Below, piece by piece: positions 44,038-52,540 of a stretch of DNA of 64,000 nucleotides (position 1 is the first letter of the stretch; every line of letters begins with the position of its first letter). Origin of the DNA: CAMDPA01 sp965223035 (GTDB lineage Bacteria > Pseudomonadota > Alphaproteobacteria > Rhizobiales > Hyphomicrobiaceae); NCBI GenBank assembly GCA_965223035.1, contig OZ244980.1, positions 1,178,001 through 1,242,000 on the forward strand. The letters run 5' to 3'. The notes beneath the pieces are model-generated. The model made no database searches. It was not told where the DNA came from and saw nothing but the letters and a program-made list of their open reading frames with translations. The translations under genes and the position numbers were made by a program.

Positions 44038-44175
44038 TTAGAGCAACCTGCTTTTCATCGGACTCGGTATGATCCCGATGAAAAGCAGAACGTTGCTCTC
44101 CACGTTAAGGGCGATCATCTTATGTGCCTTAAATGGGAGCCGGCTTTGCGGTTGCCATTTAAGGCACGATGATTT
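44038..44175 (+). repeat. Family A composite palindrome, long form, diverged
   Basis: TTAGAGCAACCTGC ... GCAGAACGTTGCTC, a linker, then GATCATCTTATGTGCC ... GGCACGATGAT. Both arms of each hairpin carry matching changes (for example CTTTTCATCGG with GATGAAAAG), so pairing is kept. Confidence 0.88.
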
Positions 44176-44293
44176 GGGGGGCATGAACTCGAGCTGGCAC
44201 GCCGACGCCTTCCAGACGCCGCATGGGACAATGACCGACGCACACAACGCTCGCATCACCCCATTCCGTTCGAACCGTGGCGATGCTCGTTCA

Positions 44294-44368
44294 GATTTTG
44301 CCAAGCCAGATTTTGCCAAGCCAGATTTTGCCAAGCCAAATTTTGCCAAGCCAAGTCTTGCCAAGCCA
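44294..44368. repeat. 15-bp tandem repeat, five copies
   Basis: GATTTTGCCAAGCCA three times exactly, then two variants, no spacers. Confidence 0.93.
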
Positions 44369-44892
44369 CGGGGCCGCGGGACAGGCCAACCGGCGGCGAC
44401 CGCACCAATTCGCCTTGGTGTCACCAACGCAACATAATCCGGACAAAGTATATCCGTTAACTGTTGTTGCTTGACAAGCGTTGCGAATTGAGGGTCGGGG
44501 GTTGCTAAATCGTCAGTGTTTTGCAAAACTAGTCAGCATACGTAACGGGGAATTGCCCAGCTGGTGCAACTCAATCTGTAGGCGAATTGATTGGGCGCTA
44601 ATTGGGCTACGGGGTGCTCAAGTGTATCAGGTCCGCCGCATCTCCTGAGACACCGAGCACATGATCGACCTGGCTGCTGGAGATGGCCTCCTCAGCATCC
44701 GACATTTGGTCGATCACAAGCCAGACGAGCGTCGACGCCCTCTTTGACGCGCGCCTGGTCGCTAGGTCAGGGGACATGATGGGACCGGAAATTTACCCCG
44801 CTGCCCGAGACCATCGTGGACCCTGGCCGAGCCTCCCCTCAGGCGTGCTCGGACGGTAGCGTGCGTGCAGGTTGTGCCGCTTGCTGTGCCGC

Positions 44893-45045
44893 TGATAGCG
44901 TTTCAGAGCGAGCTGAAACCATCCCGCTCCCCGCCGGCCAACCAATACCACGAAGTTGTAGCGGCCCAGGAGGGCGAGCGGAGGAGGGCGAGCGGAGGAG
45001 GGCGAGCGGACCGGCACTGCGCTTCCGCTTAAGACGGAATTGAGC
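44893..45045 (-). repeat. Family B hairpin repeat, expanded
   Basis: Begins TGATAGCGTTTCAGAGCGAG, with AACCATCCCGCTCCCCGCC. The second arm contains a 14-bp tandem expansion (44968-45009). Confidence 0.6.
44968..45009. repeat. 14-bp tandem repeat, three copies
   Basis: AGGAGGGCGAGCGG three times in a row, inside the family B element. Confidence 0.9.
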
Positions 45046-45221
45046 TGGCGCACGTGTACGCTGCTCCCCCCAGGCCAGAAGCATCAACCGGCAGCCGGTC
45101 CAAAGTGGGCGCTGTCCGTGCCGAAGCAAGTTCAAACAGGGGCGCTTCATCGCCCACGTATCGCCCACGTGTGTGCGCGGCTGCAGTGCGGATGCTCTTC
45201 CCGGCGTGCACATCAACACCG

Positions 45222-45354
45222 CCTGAGCGTTAACCCGCGGCCTGAGCGTTAACCCGCGGCCTGAGCGTTAACCCGCGGCCTGAGCGTTAACCCGCGGCCT
45301 GAGCGTTAACCCGCGGCCTGAGCGTTAACCTGCGGACTGGGCGTTAACCCGCGG
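45222..45354. repeat. 19-bp tandem repeat, seven copies
   Basis: CCTGAGCGTTAACCCGCGG five times exactly, then two variants. Each unit carries the palindrome GTTAAC. Units are contiguous, so it is not a CRISPR. Confidence 0.95.
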
Positions 45355-45477
45355 AGCCCCCGGCGGGACCCCCCCCCCGGCGGTCCCCCCTGGCGGTCCC
45401 CCTGGCACGCGCGCTGCGCATAGCGCTGGCGAGGCTCAAGCACACGGCCGCGCGCGTGATGACCGTGCGCGCAAGCT

Positions 45478-45645
45478 TCATTTGATCTTGGCTTCTTTGA
45501 ATTCCACGTGCTTGCGCGCGATCGGATCGTATTTGCGGAACGACAATTTGTCGGTCGCCGTCCTCGGATTCTTCTTGGTCACGTAGAAATATCCCGTGCC
45601 CGCCGTCGATATGAGTTTGATCTTCTGTATGATCGGTTTGGCCAT
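45478..45645 (-). CDS. rpmG: 50S ribosomal protein L33
   Basis: A 55-residue protein of the large ribosomal subunit. The start MAKPIIQKIKLISTAGTGYF, the middle YVTKKNPRTATDKLSFRKYD and the end EFKEAKIK match alphaproteobacterial L33, including the absence of the zinc-binding cysteines found in the Cys+ form. ATG at 45645. It stands alone between the repeat block and the HIT gene. Confidence 0.95.
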   Translation of the reverse strand: MAKPIIQKIKLISTAGTGYFYVTKKNPRTATDKLSFRKYDPIARKHVEFKEAKIK

Positions 45646-45778
45646 TGTCAGCCCCTCAGTGGTCCGTCGCCACGCGCATCGTCTCGCTCGTGCCCTTTAG
45701 GTCAAAGGCGCGACGACGGGCAACATACTGCCGGCACCTGGCCTGTCAAGGCGCTCGGCGTGAAGGCCGGGGTCCAAC

Positions 45779-46210
45779 TTACAGCGCGGTGGTATCGAGG
45801 GCTTCGCGGATCTTGGCGGCATGGGCGGCTAACAGGTCCTGGTCGGCCATCTTGCCCGTGTGGGGGCCAAGGGCGACACCATCGTGCCGGGGCAACAGAT
45901 GGTAATGGAGATGGAACACGACCTGGCCGCCGGCGCGCTCATTGAACTGCTGCACGGTCAGGCCGGGGGCGTTGAACGCCTGCATCACCGCACGGCCGAC
46001 CAGCTGAACCGTCGCCATACAGGCCGCAAGTTGCTCGGGCGTCGCGTCCAACAGATTGCGCGCCGGTCCCTTCGGCACCACCAGCGTGTGCCCTTCACAT
46101 CTTGGCATAATGTCCATGAACGAGAGCGTTTGGGCGTCTTCGTAGACGCGATGGGCTGGGAGTTCCCCTCGAAGAATCTTGGCGAATACGTTGTCGGCAT
46201 CGTAGCTCAT
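45779..46210 (-). CDS. HIT-family (histidine triad) nucleotide-binding protein
   Basis: A 143-residue HIT protein, a nucleoside phosphoramidase or dinucleotide hydrolase. The triad H100-L-H102-Y-H104 is intact, and FAKILRGELPAHRVYED and HTLVVPKG are typical of the HINT-like branch. The substrate in vivo is unknown. ATG at 46210. Confidence 0.93.
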   Translation of the reverse strand: MSYDADNVFAKILRGELPAHRVYEDAQTLSFMDIMPRCEGHTLVVPKGPARNLLDATPEQLAACMATVQLVGRAVMQAFNAPGLTVQQFNERAGGQVVFHLHYHLLPRHDGVALGPHTGKMADQDLLAAHAAKIREALDTTAL

Positions 46211-46372
46211 GGGTCGTCCTCATTTGGTGTCGAGCAAAACCATCAAACGGCATGGCAACGGGAAGCTGCATAGACCGGCCAATCGAGGTGGTGAGGCTAA
46301 GCGCGATGAGACCTGCGTCGACGGCGCTGCCCGCTGCACCCGCCGCCATGGTCCCACCGACCGCTCGCTGGC

Positions 46373-47575
46373 CTACTCATCCTCTTCGGACCGCAGTTGC
46401 TCTTTGCGAAACGGTCCCAGCTCGGCGAGGGCGGAGCGCACACACGCCATATGCTGCCGTTCTTCATCTAAAAAGCGCTGCACGGCACGGCGGAAGCCGC
46501 GATCGGCGATCCAATGTGCTGAATATGTCGCCACCGGCATGTAACCGCGCGCCAGCTTGTGATCGCCCTGCGCCCCGGCTTCGACACGGGCAAGCTTGTG
46601 TTCAATGGCATAGTCGATGGCCTGGTGATAGCAGACCTCGAAGTGCAGCTGGGCGTGGTGCTCTTGCGCTCCCCAATAGCGGCCGTAGAGGCAGTCTCCA
46701 CCGACCAGGTTCAATGCGCCGGCGATGATTCGGCCGTTGCGTTTGGCGAGCACCAGCAGGCAGTCATCGGCCAACTTTTCGCCCAGCAACGAAAAGAACC
46801 GTCGATTGAGATAGGGGCGGCCCCATTTGCGCGACCCCGTATCCATGTAAAACGCATAAAACGTGTCCCAAAGAGATTCGGTGATCGCCTGCCCTTCCAC
46901 CCACGAGATCTCGATCCCGGCCGCCGGCGCCAGCCGCCGCTCTTTGCGCAAGGCCTTGCGTTTGCGCGAAGCCAAAGTGCTGAGAAAGTCATCGTAACAA
47001 CCATACCCCGCGTTGGTCCAATGGTACTGTTTGCCGTCGCGCAATAAGAAGCCCAGCCCGCCCAATCTGGACCATTCGCCCTCGGTTAGGAATGTGACAT
47101 GCGCCGAGGACAACCGGTGCTGGCTGGCCAGCGCTACGGCGCCATGCGCGAGCAAGGCTTCCCGCTCCAACATGCCGGGACCCGGGCGCGCCAACAAGCG
47201 ACGACCAGGCACCGGGGTAAACGGCACCGCCAACTGCAGCTTCGGATAATAGTCCCCGCCGGCACGCTCGTAGGCATCGGCCCAGCCATAGTCGAAGACG
47301 TATTCGCCCTGGCTGTGGCCCTTGACGTAGGCCGCTGCAACGCCGGCCACACCCTGCTCATCCTCGATCAGCAAGTGCTGCGGCAGCCAGCCCGTGCGTC
47401 CACCGACACACTTGGATTCTTCAAGCGCAGCCAGGAAGGCATGCGACAAGAATGGATTGTAGGTGGCGGGGTCGGGGTTGGCGCAGGCGTCCCAAGCGTC
47501 TTCGGCAATCTCGCTGATCGAGGGAACAACCTTAACCACCGCTTCCGCGGACTGCTTACTGGCGGTCTTGCTCAT
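46373..47575 (-). CDS. GNAT-fold acetyltransferase, COG3146/FemAB-like
   Basis: A 400-residue protein of the peptidogalycan/COG3146 group, with a double GNAT fold. Recognisable: NPFLSHAFLAALEES near the start, VFDYGWADAYERAGGDYYPKL, RKRKALRKERR, GALNLVGGDCLYGRYWG, HFEVCYHQAIDYAI and GAQGDHKLARGYMPV. The acceptor is not known; the family is widespread in proteobacteria. It reads in the same direction as the HIT and rpmG genes, but the 160-base gap leaves co-transcription open. Confidence 0.9.
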   Translation of the reverse strand: MSKTASKQSAEAVVKVVPSISEIAEDAWDACANPDPATYNPFLSHAFLAALEESKCVGGRTGWLPQHLLIEDEQGVAGVAAAYVKGHSQGEYVFDYGWADAYERAGGDYYPKLQLAVPFTPVPGRRLLARPGPGMLEREALLAHGAVALASQHRLSSAHVTFLTEGEWSRLGGLGFLLRDGKQYHWTNAGYGCYDDFLSTLASRKRKALRKERRLAPAAGIEISWVEGQAITESLWDTFYAFYMDTGSRKWGRPYLNRRFFSLLGEKLADDCLLVLAKRNGRIIAGALNLVGGDCLYGRYWGAQEHHAQLHFEVCYHQAIDYAIEHKLARVEAGAQGDHKLARGYMPVATYSAHWIADRGFRRAVQRFLDEERQHMACVRSALAELGPFRKEQLRSEEDE

Positions 47576-47849
47576 GATCGCTCACGTTATGCAGCTGATT
47601 ATCGTTTGCGTAGGCCAAGCAATAAAGCGCGGAGCAGCCGATTTCAATTCAACCGAGGGCAGCCGCCGAAGGTCGACGACGTCGGCCGCCCTGCTCACCC
47701 TCATTCGAGTGCGTTGGCCTGACGTCGAGCCCGGTGGCGACACGGGTCGTCACGACCTTTTTTGATCGACACATTGTTTGCCGCCGAGCTGTTCCATCGC
47801 TTCGTCGCACAACCTTGAACTTGAAGTCCAACAAGGCTAATCTGGCGTT

Positions 47850-47990
47850 ATGTCACATGCGGCCGCAAGATTGGTCACGCTCCTGGCGGTGCTGCTGCTG
47901 CTCGGCGGCGCGACCTTCCTCTATGTGCAACGCGGCAGCGGGCTGCTGATTGATTTGTCGGCGGCGGCCGGGAGCATTTTGTGCTTCTAA
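47850..47990 (+). CDS. Small membrane protein (46 residues)
   Basis: A single hydrophobic segment (LVTLLAVLLLLGGATFLY), then QRGSGLLIDLSAAAGSILCF to the stop. The pattern of one helix followed by a short amphipathic tail ending LCF looks conserved, and I think similar small proteins occur in Rhodospirillales-type genomes. Function unknown. There is no strong ribosome binding site before the ATG. Confidence 0.5.
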   Translation: MSHAAARLVTLLAVLLLLGGATFLYVQRGSGLLIDLSAAAGSILCF

Positions 47991-48191
47991 CAGCATGCAG
48001 TGACGGAGATGGCTGCGCGACCTCGACGTCCCGCGGTCAGCGGTTGGTGGGTTGAGCGTGATCCATCGTTGCAGCGCCCATCGTTGCAGAGCCGGAACCC
48101 AGCCACATCCGCTGCCTGATGGCCGCACCATGCGCTCGGGCGCGCGCGCTGCTGACGCGGCCGGTCGACGTCGCAGATCGCTGTGTCGACC

Positions 48192-49394
48192 TTAAGTGAG
48201 ATTGCCGCAGAAGCGTTGGATCCGCCGACAGCTCTCTTCCAGCGAGGTGGTATCGGTGGCATAGGAAATCCGAAAGCACGGGCTCAGCGCGAAGGCAGCC
48301 CCGTGCACCACCGCGACGCCTTCTTCCTCGAGCAAGGCGGTGACGAAATCCTCGTCATTATTGAGGGTGCGACCACTGGCGCTGGTTTTTCCGATCGCAC
48401 CGGAACAGGAGGGATAGACGTAGAACGCGCCTTGCGGCTTAGGACAGGTGATGCCGACGGCCTGGTTCAGCATGGAGACCACCAGATCGCGGCGCTCGAC
48501 AAACGCCTGGTTGTGGCGAGCCATGAAGTCCTTGGGGCCATTGAGCGCGGCGACACCCGCATACTGTGCGATCGAATTGGGATTGGACGTCGACTGCGAC
48601 TGCAGCTTGGACATCGCCTTGATCAACGGCTCCGGTCCTGCCCCGAAGCCGAGGCGCCAGCCGGTCATGCAATAAGCCTTGGAAAGGCCATTGAGCGTCA
48701 ATGTGCGTTCAAACAAGGCGGGCTCGACCTCGGCCGGCGTGGAGAAGGTGAGACCGTCGTAAAGCAGGTGCTCATAGATGTCGTCGGTCAACAGCCACAC
48801 ATGCTGGTGGCGAACGAGCACGTCGGTCAACGCCTTGATCTCGTCGCGAGAATAGGCGGCGCCGGTCGGATTACAGGGTGAATTGAACAGCATCCACTTG
48901 GTTTGCGGCGTGATCGCCGCGTCCAACGCCGCGGGCTGCAGCTTGTAGGCGTTTTCCAGACCGCAAGCCACAATCACGGGCTTGCCGCCAGCCAACAAGA
49001 CGATGTCGGCATAGGAGACCCAGTAGGGTGCCGGAATCACCACTTCATCGCCAGGATTGATGGTCGCCATCAGGGCATTGAACAACACCTGCTTGCCACC
49101 GGTGCTCACGGTCACCTCTGACGGCTTGTAGGTTAAGTTGTTCTCACGCTTGAATTTTTCGACGATAGCGGCCTTTAGCTCTGGGATGCCGTCAACGTTG
49201 GTGTACTTTGTCTTACCCGCGCGCAGCGCGGCGATGGCGGCTTCCTTAATGTGCTCCGGCGTATCGAAGTCCGGTTCACCCGCGCCCAGTGAAATGATGT
49301 CCTTGCCCTGCGCCTGCAGCTCCAAAGCCTTGGATGTGACGGCGAGCGTGGCCGATGGCTTAATCCTGTTAAGACTGTCGGCAATAAAACCCAT
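48192..49394 (-). CDS. Aspartate aminotransferase, PLP-dependent class I
   Basis: A 400-residue class I aminotransferase that moves the amino group between aspartate (or an aromatic amino acid or prephenate) and 2-oxoglutarate. The PLP lysine is K239 in LNGLSKAYCMTGWR, with N175 (SPCNPTG) and the TDDIYEH aspartate. The opening MGFIADSLNRIKPSAT is typical of the AatA/aspC-like enzymes of alphaproteobacteria. I chose the ATG at 49394; the frame stays open to 49940, but that part shows no homology. Length matches the family. Confidence 0.93.
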   Translation of the reverse strand: MGFIADSLNRIKPSATLAVTSKALELQAQGKDIISLGAGEPDFDTPEHIKEAAIAALRAGKTKYTNVDGIPELKAAIVEKFKRENNLTYKPSEVTVSTGGKQVLFNALMATINPGDEVVIPAPYWVSYADIVLLAGGKPVIVACGLENAYKLQPAALDAAITPQTKWMLFNSPCNPTGAAYSRDEIKALTDVLVRHQHVWLLTDDIYEHLLYDGLTFSTPAEVEPALFERTLTLNGLSKAYCMTGWRLGFGAGPEPLIKAMSKLQSQSTSNPNSIAQYAGVAALNGPKDFMARHNQAFVERRDLVVSMLNQAVGITCPKPQGAFYVYPSCSGAIGKTSASGRTLNNDEDFVTALLEEEGVAVVHGAAFALSPCFRISYATDTTSLEESCRRIQRFCGNLT

Positions 49395-49848
49395 GTCACT
49401 GCCTTTCCGGTCCTGCTTGGTCGAAGCGACGGTTGAGCCGCGAGCACACGCGATCAATTTGCGGTGATCAAGTATACGCCGTTTCCGTCGGGCAGCGAAA
49501 AGCATCACCGTGGTGTGGCGAGCCGATCCGGCCGGCCCGATCCAGCGACTGCTTTTTGCCGCAGCGCAGCAAACTAGGACGATGCCGGCGCCAGCACAAG
49601 CGCCATTCAGTTGCGGTGACCGCACGTGTGACCCGACGACGATCCGTGCACCCGATGCGCAAACGCAGCGCGATGATCGTTCCGGTGATCCCCACAAAAT
49701 CGACCGGAATAGCCACATTGCCGGCACACGTCGGCCCAAAGGTTGGGTTATGAGGCACCATTGTAGCGGTTGGTAGGCGGCGGAGATTGGCGGTGTCGGC
49801 TGATCGGTCCATGCCACCGAAAGATCATCGATTGATGGGGTTGAGCTC
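49395..49848. other. Intergenic, no gene seen
   Basis: The long minus frame that crosses it is only an upstream extension of the aminotransferase. Nothing else is recognised. Confidence 0.5.
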
Positions 49849-50196
49849 ATGAGACGTTTGCGGTTAACCAGGCGCATTGCGCGCCCGATTCGAGATTTCA
49901 CTTTTGGCCTTATTCTCTCCGTACTGTTTCTGAGCAGCATTGCTGTCGAGCAAGCCTCGCACCGGTTCCCGTTTGTCGAGACCGCCCCGACGCACTTGCT
50001 TACCTCGACGCCGGCCGCGCCGGTTATGGCTTTTGCCCTGAATTCGTATGTTGTCTGTACCAGGCTTATTCAGGAGATATCGGCCGTAAGTCTACTGGTG
50101 ATCGTCTTTGCTAGTCTGGTCGCGCTCAATTTTTGGTTCGCCCGCCATCTTTGTCGCGCTTACGTCGGGCGAGGCCTGAACGGCACACACCTGTGA
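49849..50196 (+). CDS. Small two-helix membrane protein, unknown
   Basis: 115 residues with an arginine-rich cytoplasmic start, a first helix (FTFGLILSVLFLSSIAV) and a second (ISAVSLLVIVFASLVAL), separated by an exported loop of 40 residues rich in Thr, Pro and Ala. No family recognised and the ribosome binding site is weak. Confidence 0.45.
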   Translation: MRRLRLTRRIARPIRDFTFGLILSVLFLSSIAVEQASHRFPFVETAPTHLLTSTPAAPVMAFALNSYVVCTRLIQEISAVSLLVIVFASLVALNFWFARHLCRAYVGRGLNGTHL

Positions 50197-50340
50197 GCGA
50201 AATGCAACCATGCAAGGGCGGGCGTGACTTGCACGTCGGCCAGCACGTCGTCCAGCACGTCGTCCGGCCGGTCCGGTTGGTCTCGAAAATGGGAATGTGC
50301 TAGCTTATGTAAGCCAGATGCGCATACACGAGGGAACGCA

Positions 50341-50829
50341 ATGATGATGTCTGCCTACCGTGTGCCTGCCGCCGCTGCCGTTGTCATTATCGTATCGATG
50401 GCTGCTTTCGCGACCATGCTGTCACGGCCGGAGGGCGCCATCGGCAAATCCTTCGCCAAGGCGTTTGACATCGAAACGGCCCAGCCGCAGGACGAGGTCA
50501 GGCTCACCACGCTGGAGGCAGCTCCGCTGCATTTGAGCGGGGCGGAAGAAGCGCAAGATATTGAGCTGACCACAGCGGTTTGGCGGCCAACGGTCGCGCT
50601 CGGTGATCGCATCAGTATTGCTAACCGAGACGGTGGCACGCGGACGTTCGAGATCGTGGCGATCAAGGCGCTGGAGATGAAAGAGAACTCTAAAGCCGGA
50701 GCGCCAAAGCTGTTGCTGGTCAAGGCGGTCAGCGCCGACCGTTTGCCCACCTCCACACTGCGCTTTGTGATCGAGGCGGACGGGTTCGGTCCGCAACTGA
50801 CGGATCAGTCCAAGCCCCGCGCGCTGTAG
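50341..50829 (+). CDS. Exported or membrane-anchored small protein, unknown
   Basis: 162 residues. The N-terminal helix (VPAAAAVVIIVSMAAFATML) probably serves as a signal anchor, followed by a soluble domain with VALGDRISIANRDGGTRTFEIVAIKAL, a small beta-rich pattern. AGGGAACGCA precedes the ATG at 50341; the frame runs further up but without a site. Function not recognised. Confidence 0.65.
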   Translation: MMMSAYRVPAAAAVVIIVSMAAFATMLSRPEGAIGKSFAKAFDIETAQPQDEVRLTTLEAAPLHLSGAEEAQDIELTTAVWRPTVALGDRISIANRDGGTRTFEIVAIKALEMKENSKAGAPKLLLVKAVSADRLPTSTLRFVIEADGFGPQLTDQSKPRAL

Positions 50830-50957
50830 CGGCGCTCGGGCTGGGCCACCCGCGGCAGCGCCGGCGGTCGCGGGTAACCTGCGCTTGGCAGTTGGCTCAC
50901 CGACGGTGTATCTTTGTGCCTCGCACCGGCGACGGTTAACGCTCGGAGAGCTGCGGT

Positions 50958-51137
50958 ATGCGCCTCAATCCGCCCTCGATGTTGATCTTCTTGATCTCAC
51001 TCATTCTGGCGCTCTTGGCGCTCGTCACCAAGCTCAGCTACATTCCGATGCCGCGCTACATTCCACATCAGGAATATTGGCTGGCGATCTCCGCCTATAT
51101 GCTGTTGATGGTGGGAACGCTGGCGCGCGGGCTATAG
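50958..51137 (+). CDS. Small two-helix membrane protein (59 residues)
   Basis: MRLNPPSMLIFLISLILAL forms the first helix; the second is WLAISAYMLLMVGTLARGL at the very C-terminus. The pattern (NPPS start, YIPMPRYIPHQEYW loop, ARGL end) looks like a conserved alphaproteobacterial small membrane protein, from memory. Function unknown. GGAGAG lies upstream of the ATG, about 14 bases away. Confidence 0.65.
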   Translation: MRLNPPSMLIFLISLILALLALVTKLSYIPMPRYIPHQEYWLAISAYMLLMVGTLARGL

Positions 51138-51345
51138 CTGCACGGGCCATAGCTGCATGAGCGCTTGACGGGGCCTGTCACATCAGCGCGATGGCGTTCG
51201 CCCAGCCGCTGACCTCGAATTTGCCGATCAGCGTTCAACTGCGTCATCGGCAGTGGCTAACCCGTTGTCCATTTGCTCAGTGGGCTGCGGCACCCATATG
51301 ATGGAGTTATATGGCCGATCACGGTCCGACTTGGAGGTGGACAAT

Positions 51346-52362
51346 ATGCGCTTGTTCGTGACGTTTTGGGGGCGAGCCGCTCTGGTGATCGCCGCTGTTT
51401 TGACGATGGGGATCATTGTGGCTCAGGAGGCCGAAGCCCGGGGCGGTCGCGGCTTCAGTTTCGGCAGCCGCGGGTTCAAGACCTTCAGCCGTCCGCCGGC
51501 CACGCGAACTGCCCCCAAGGCGGTCAAGCCGATCCAACGCTCGACCACCAAGCCAGGCGCAGCCTCGACCGCGCAAGGCGGTCGCGGCGTGGCGGCGAAT
51601 TCGAGCCGTTCTCGGTTTGGTACCGGCTTCGGCGGCCTGTTGATGGGCGGGCTACTGGGAGCTGGACTGTTCGGACTTTTGTCCGGCGCGGGGTTCTTTT
51701 CCGGCCTGGGAAGTCTGGCCGGAATTCTGGGTTTCTTGCTGCAAGCGGCGTTGATCGGGGGATTGATTTGGTTGGCGCTGGCATTCTTCGGTAGCCGTCG
51801 GGCGGCGACCGCCGGTGCCGGCACCGGGTCGGGGCCCACCGGCATCGGCTCACCGATGCGCCGCTCCAGCGCGGCCTATCGGCAGCGCGCGCACGGTCCG
51901 ACAGGCGGTTTTGGTGGTCATGCGGCGGCTTCTGTCGCGGAACGTCCGCTTGAGATCGGCCAAGCCGACTACGATGCGTTCGAGCGCCTATTAAGGCGCA
52001 TTCAAGACGCCTATGGGCAGGAGGACGAGACGGCGCTGCGGGCGATGTTGACACCGGAGATGGCTGGCTACATGAGCGAGGAGATCGCCGAAAATCGCCA
52101 GCAGAACGTCCACAATCTGGTCTCCGACACCAAGCTTTTGCAGGGCGACTTGGCGGAAGCTTGGAGTGAGCCGGACGCGGAGTATGCCACTGTGGCGATG
52201 CGGTTTGAGCTGCTCGATACGACTGTTGAGCGCGGCACCGGCCGGGTGTTGGCCGGCAACCCCGACACGCCGGAAGAGATCACCGAGGTATGGACGTTCA
52301 CGCGTCGGCTGGGCAGTGGCGCTGGCGGCTGGAAGCTATGCGCGATCCAGCAGGTGGAGTAA
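51346..52362 (+). CDS. Tim44-domain protein
   Basis: A 338-residue membrane-associated protein. It has a signal segment (ALVIAAVLTMGIIV), a Gly/Ser/Arg/Thr-rich stretch, a glycine-rich double hydrophobic hairpin at about 95-155, and a C-terminal Tim44-like domain (about 205-338: DYDAFERLLRRIQDAYGQED, EVWTFTRRLGSGAGGWKL). Bacterial Tim44-like proteins of this layout are abundant in alphaproteobacteria, and a role in membrane protein handling is only presumed. The ATG at 51346 is eight bases after GGAGG. Confidence 0.88.
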   Translation: MRLFVTFWGRAALVIAAVLTMGIIVAQEAEARGGRGFSFGSRGFKTFSRPPATRTAPKAVKPIQRSTTKPGAASTAQGGRGVAANSSRSRFGTGFGGLLMGGLLGAGLFGLLSGAGFFSGLGSLAGILGFLLQAALIGGLIWLALAFFGSRRAATAGAGTGSGPTGIGSPMRRSSAAYRQRAHGPTGGFGGHAAASVAERPLEIGQADYDAFERLLRRIQDAYGQEDETALRAMLTPEMAGYMSEEIAENRQQNVHNLVSDTKLLQGDLAEAWSEPDAEYATVAMRFELLDTTVERGTGRVLAGNPDTPEEITEVWTFTRRLGSGAGGWKLCAIQQVE

Positions 52363-52540
52363 CGCGATCCGTCTGATCAAGGCGGGTGCATCGCACGGAT
52401 GGCTCGGGCGTGGCGGATTGGCACCCGAGGCGGCCACCGGGGTCGGCGTGGCGCACCACCACGCTGATTTTCACCAGTTGCCATCGATCGCGCGGCGTTC
52501 GCGTGCTTGACCGGCGCGCGCTCCGCGCCATATTCGCGGG

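Larger units (their letters stand above)
43799..45477. other. Gene-free repeat block
   Basis: About 1.7 kb with no supportable gene. It carries two family B hairpins, a long family A copy and three tandem repeats (listed separately), then a C-rich stretch at 45357-45415. The 162-codon minus-strand frame (44038-44526) arises from repeats. Confidence 0.6.

Noticed and set aside
44038..44526. 162-codon minus-strand frame with GLAKS repeats
   Set aside because: Made of a family A palindrome and a 15-bp tandem repeat whose length is a multiple of three; no start signal.
45222..45354. Possible CRISPR array
   Set aside because: Seven units of 19 bp are contiguous with no spacers; a minisatellite.
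49395..49940. 182-codon N-terminal extension of the aminotransferase
   Set aside because: The family starts at MGFIADSLNR; the upstream part has no homology and the ATG at 49394 has a ribosome binding site.
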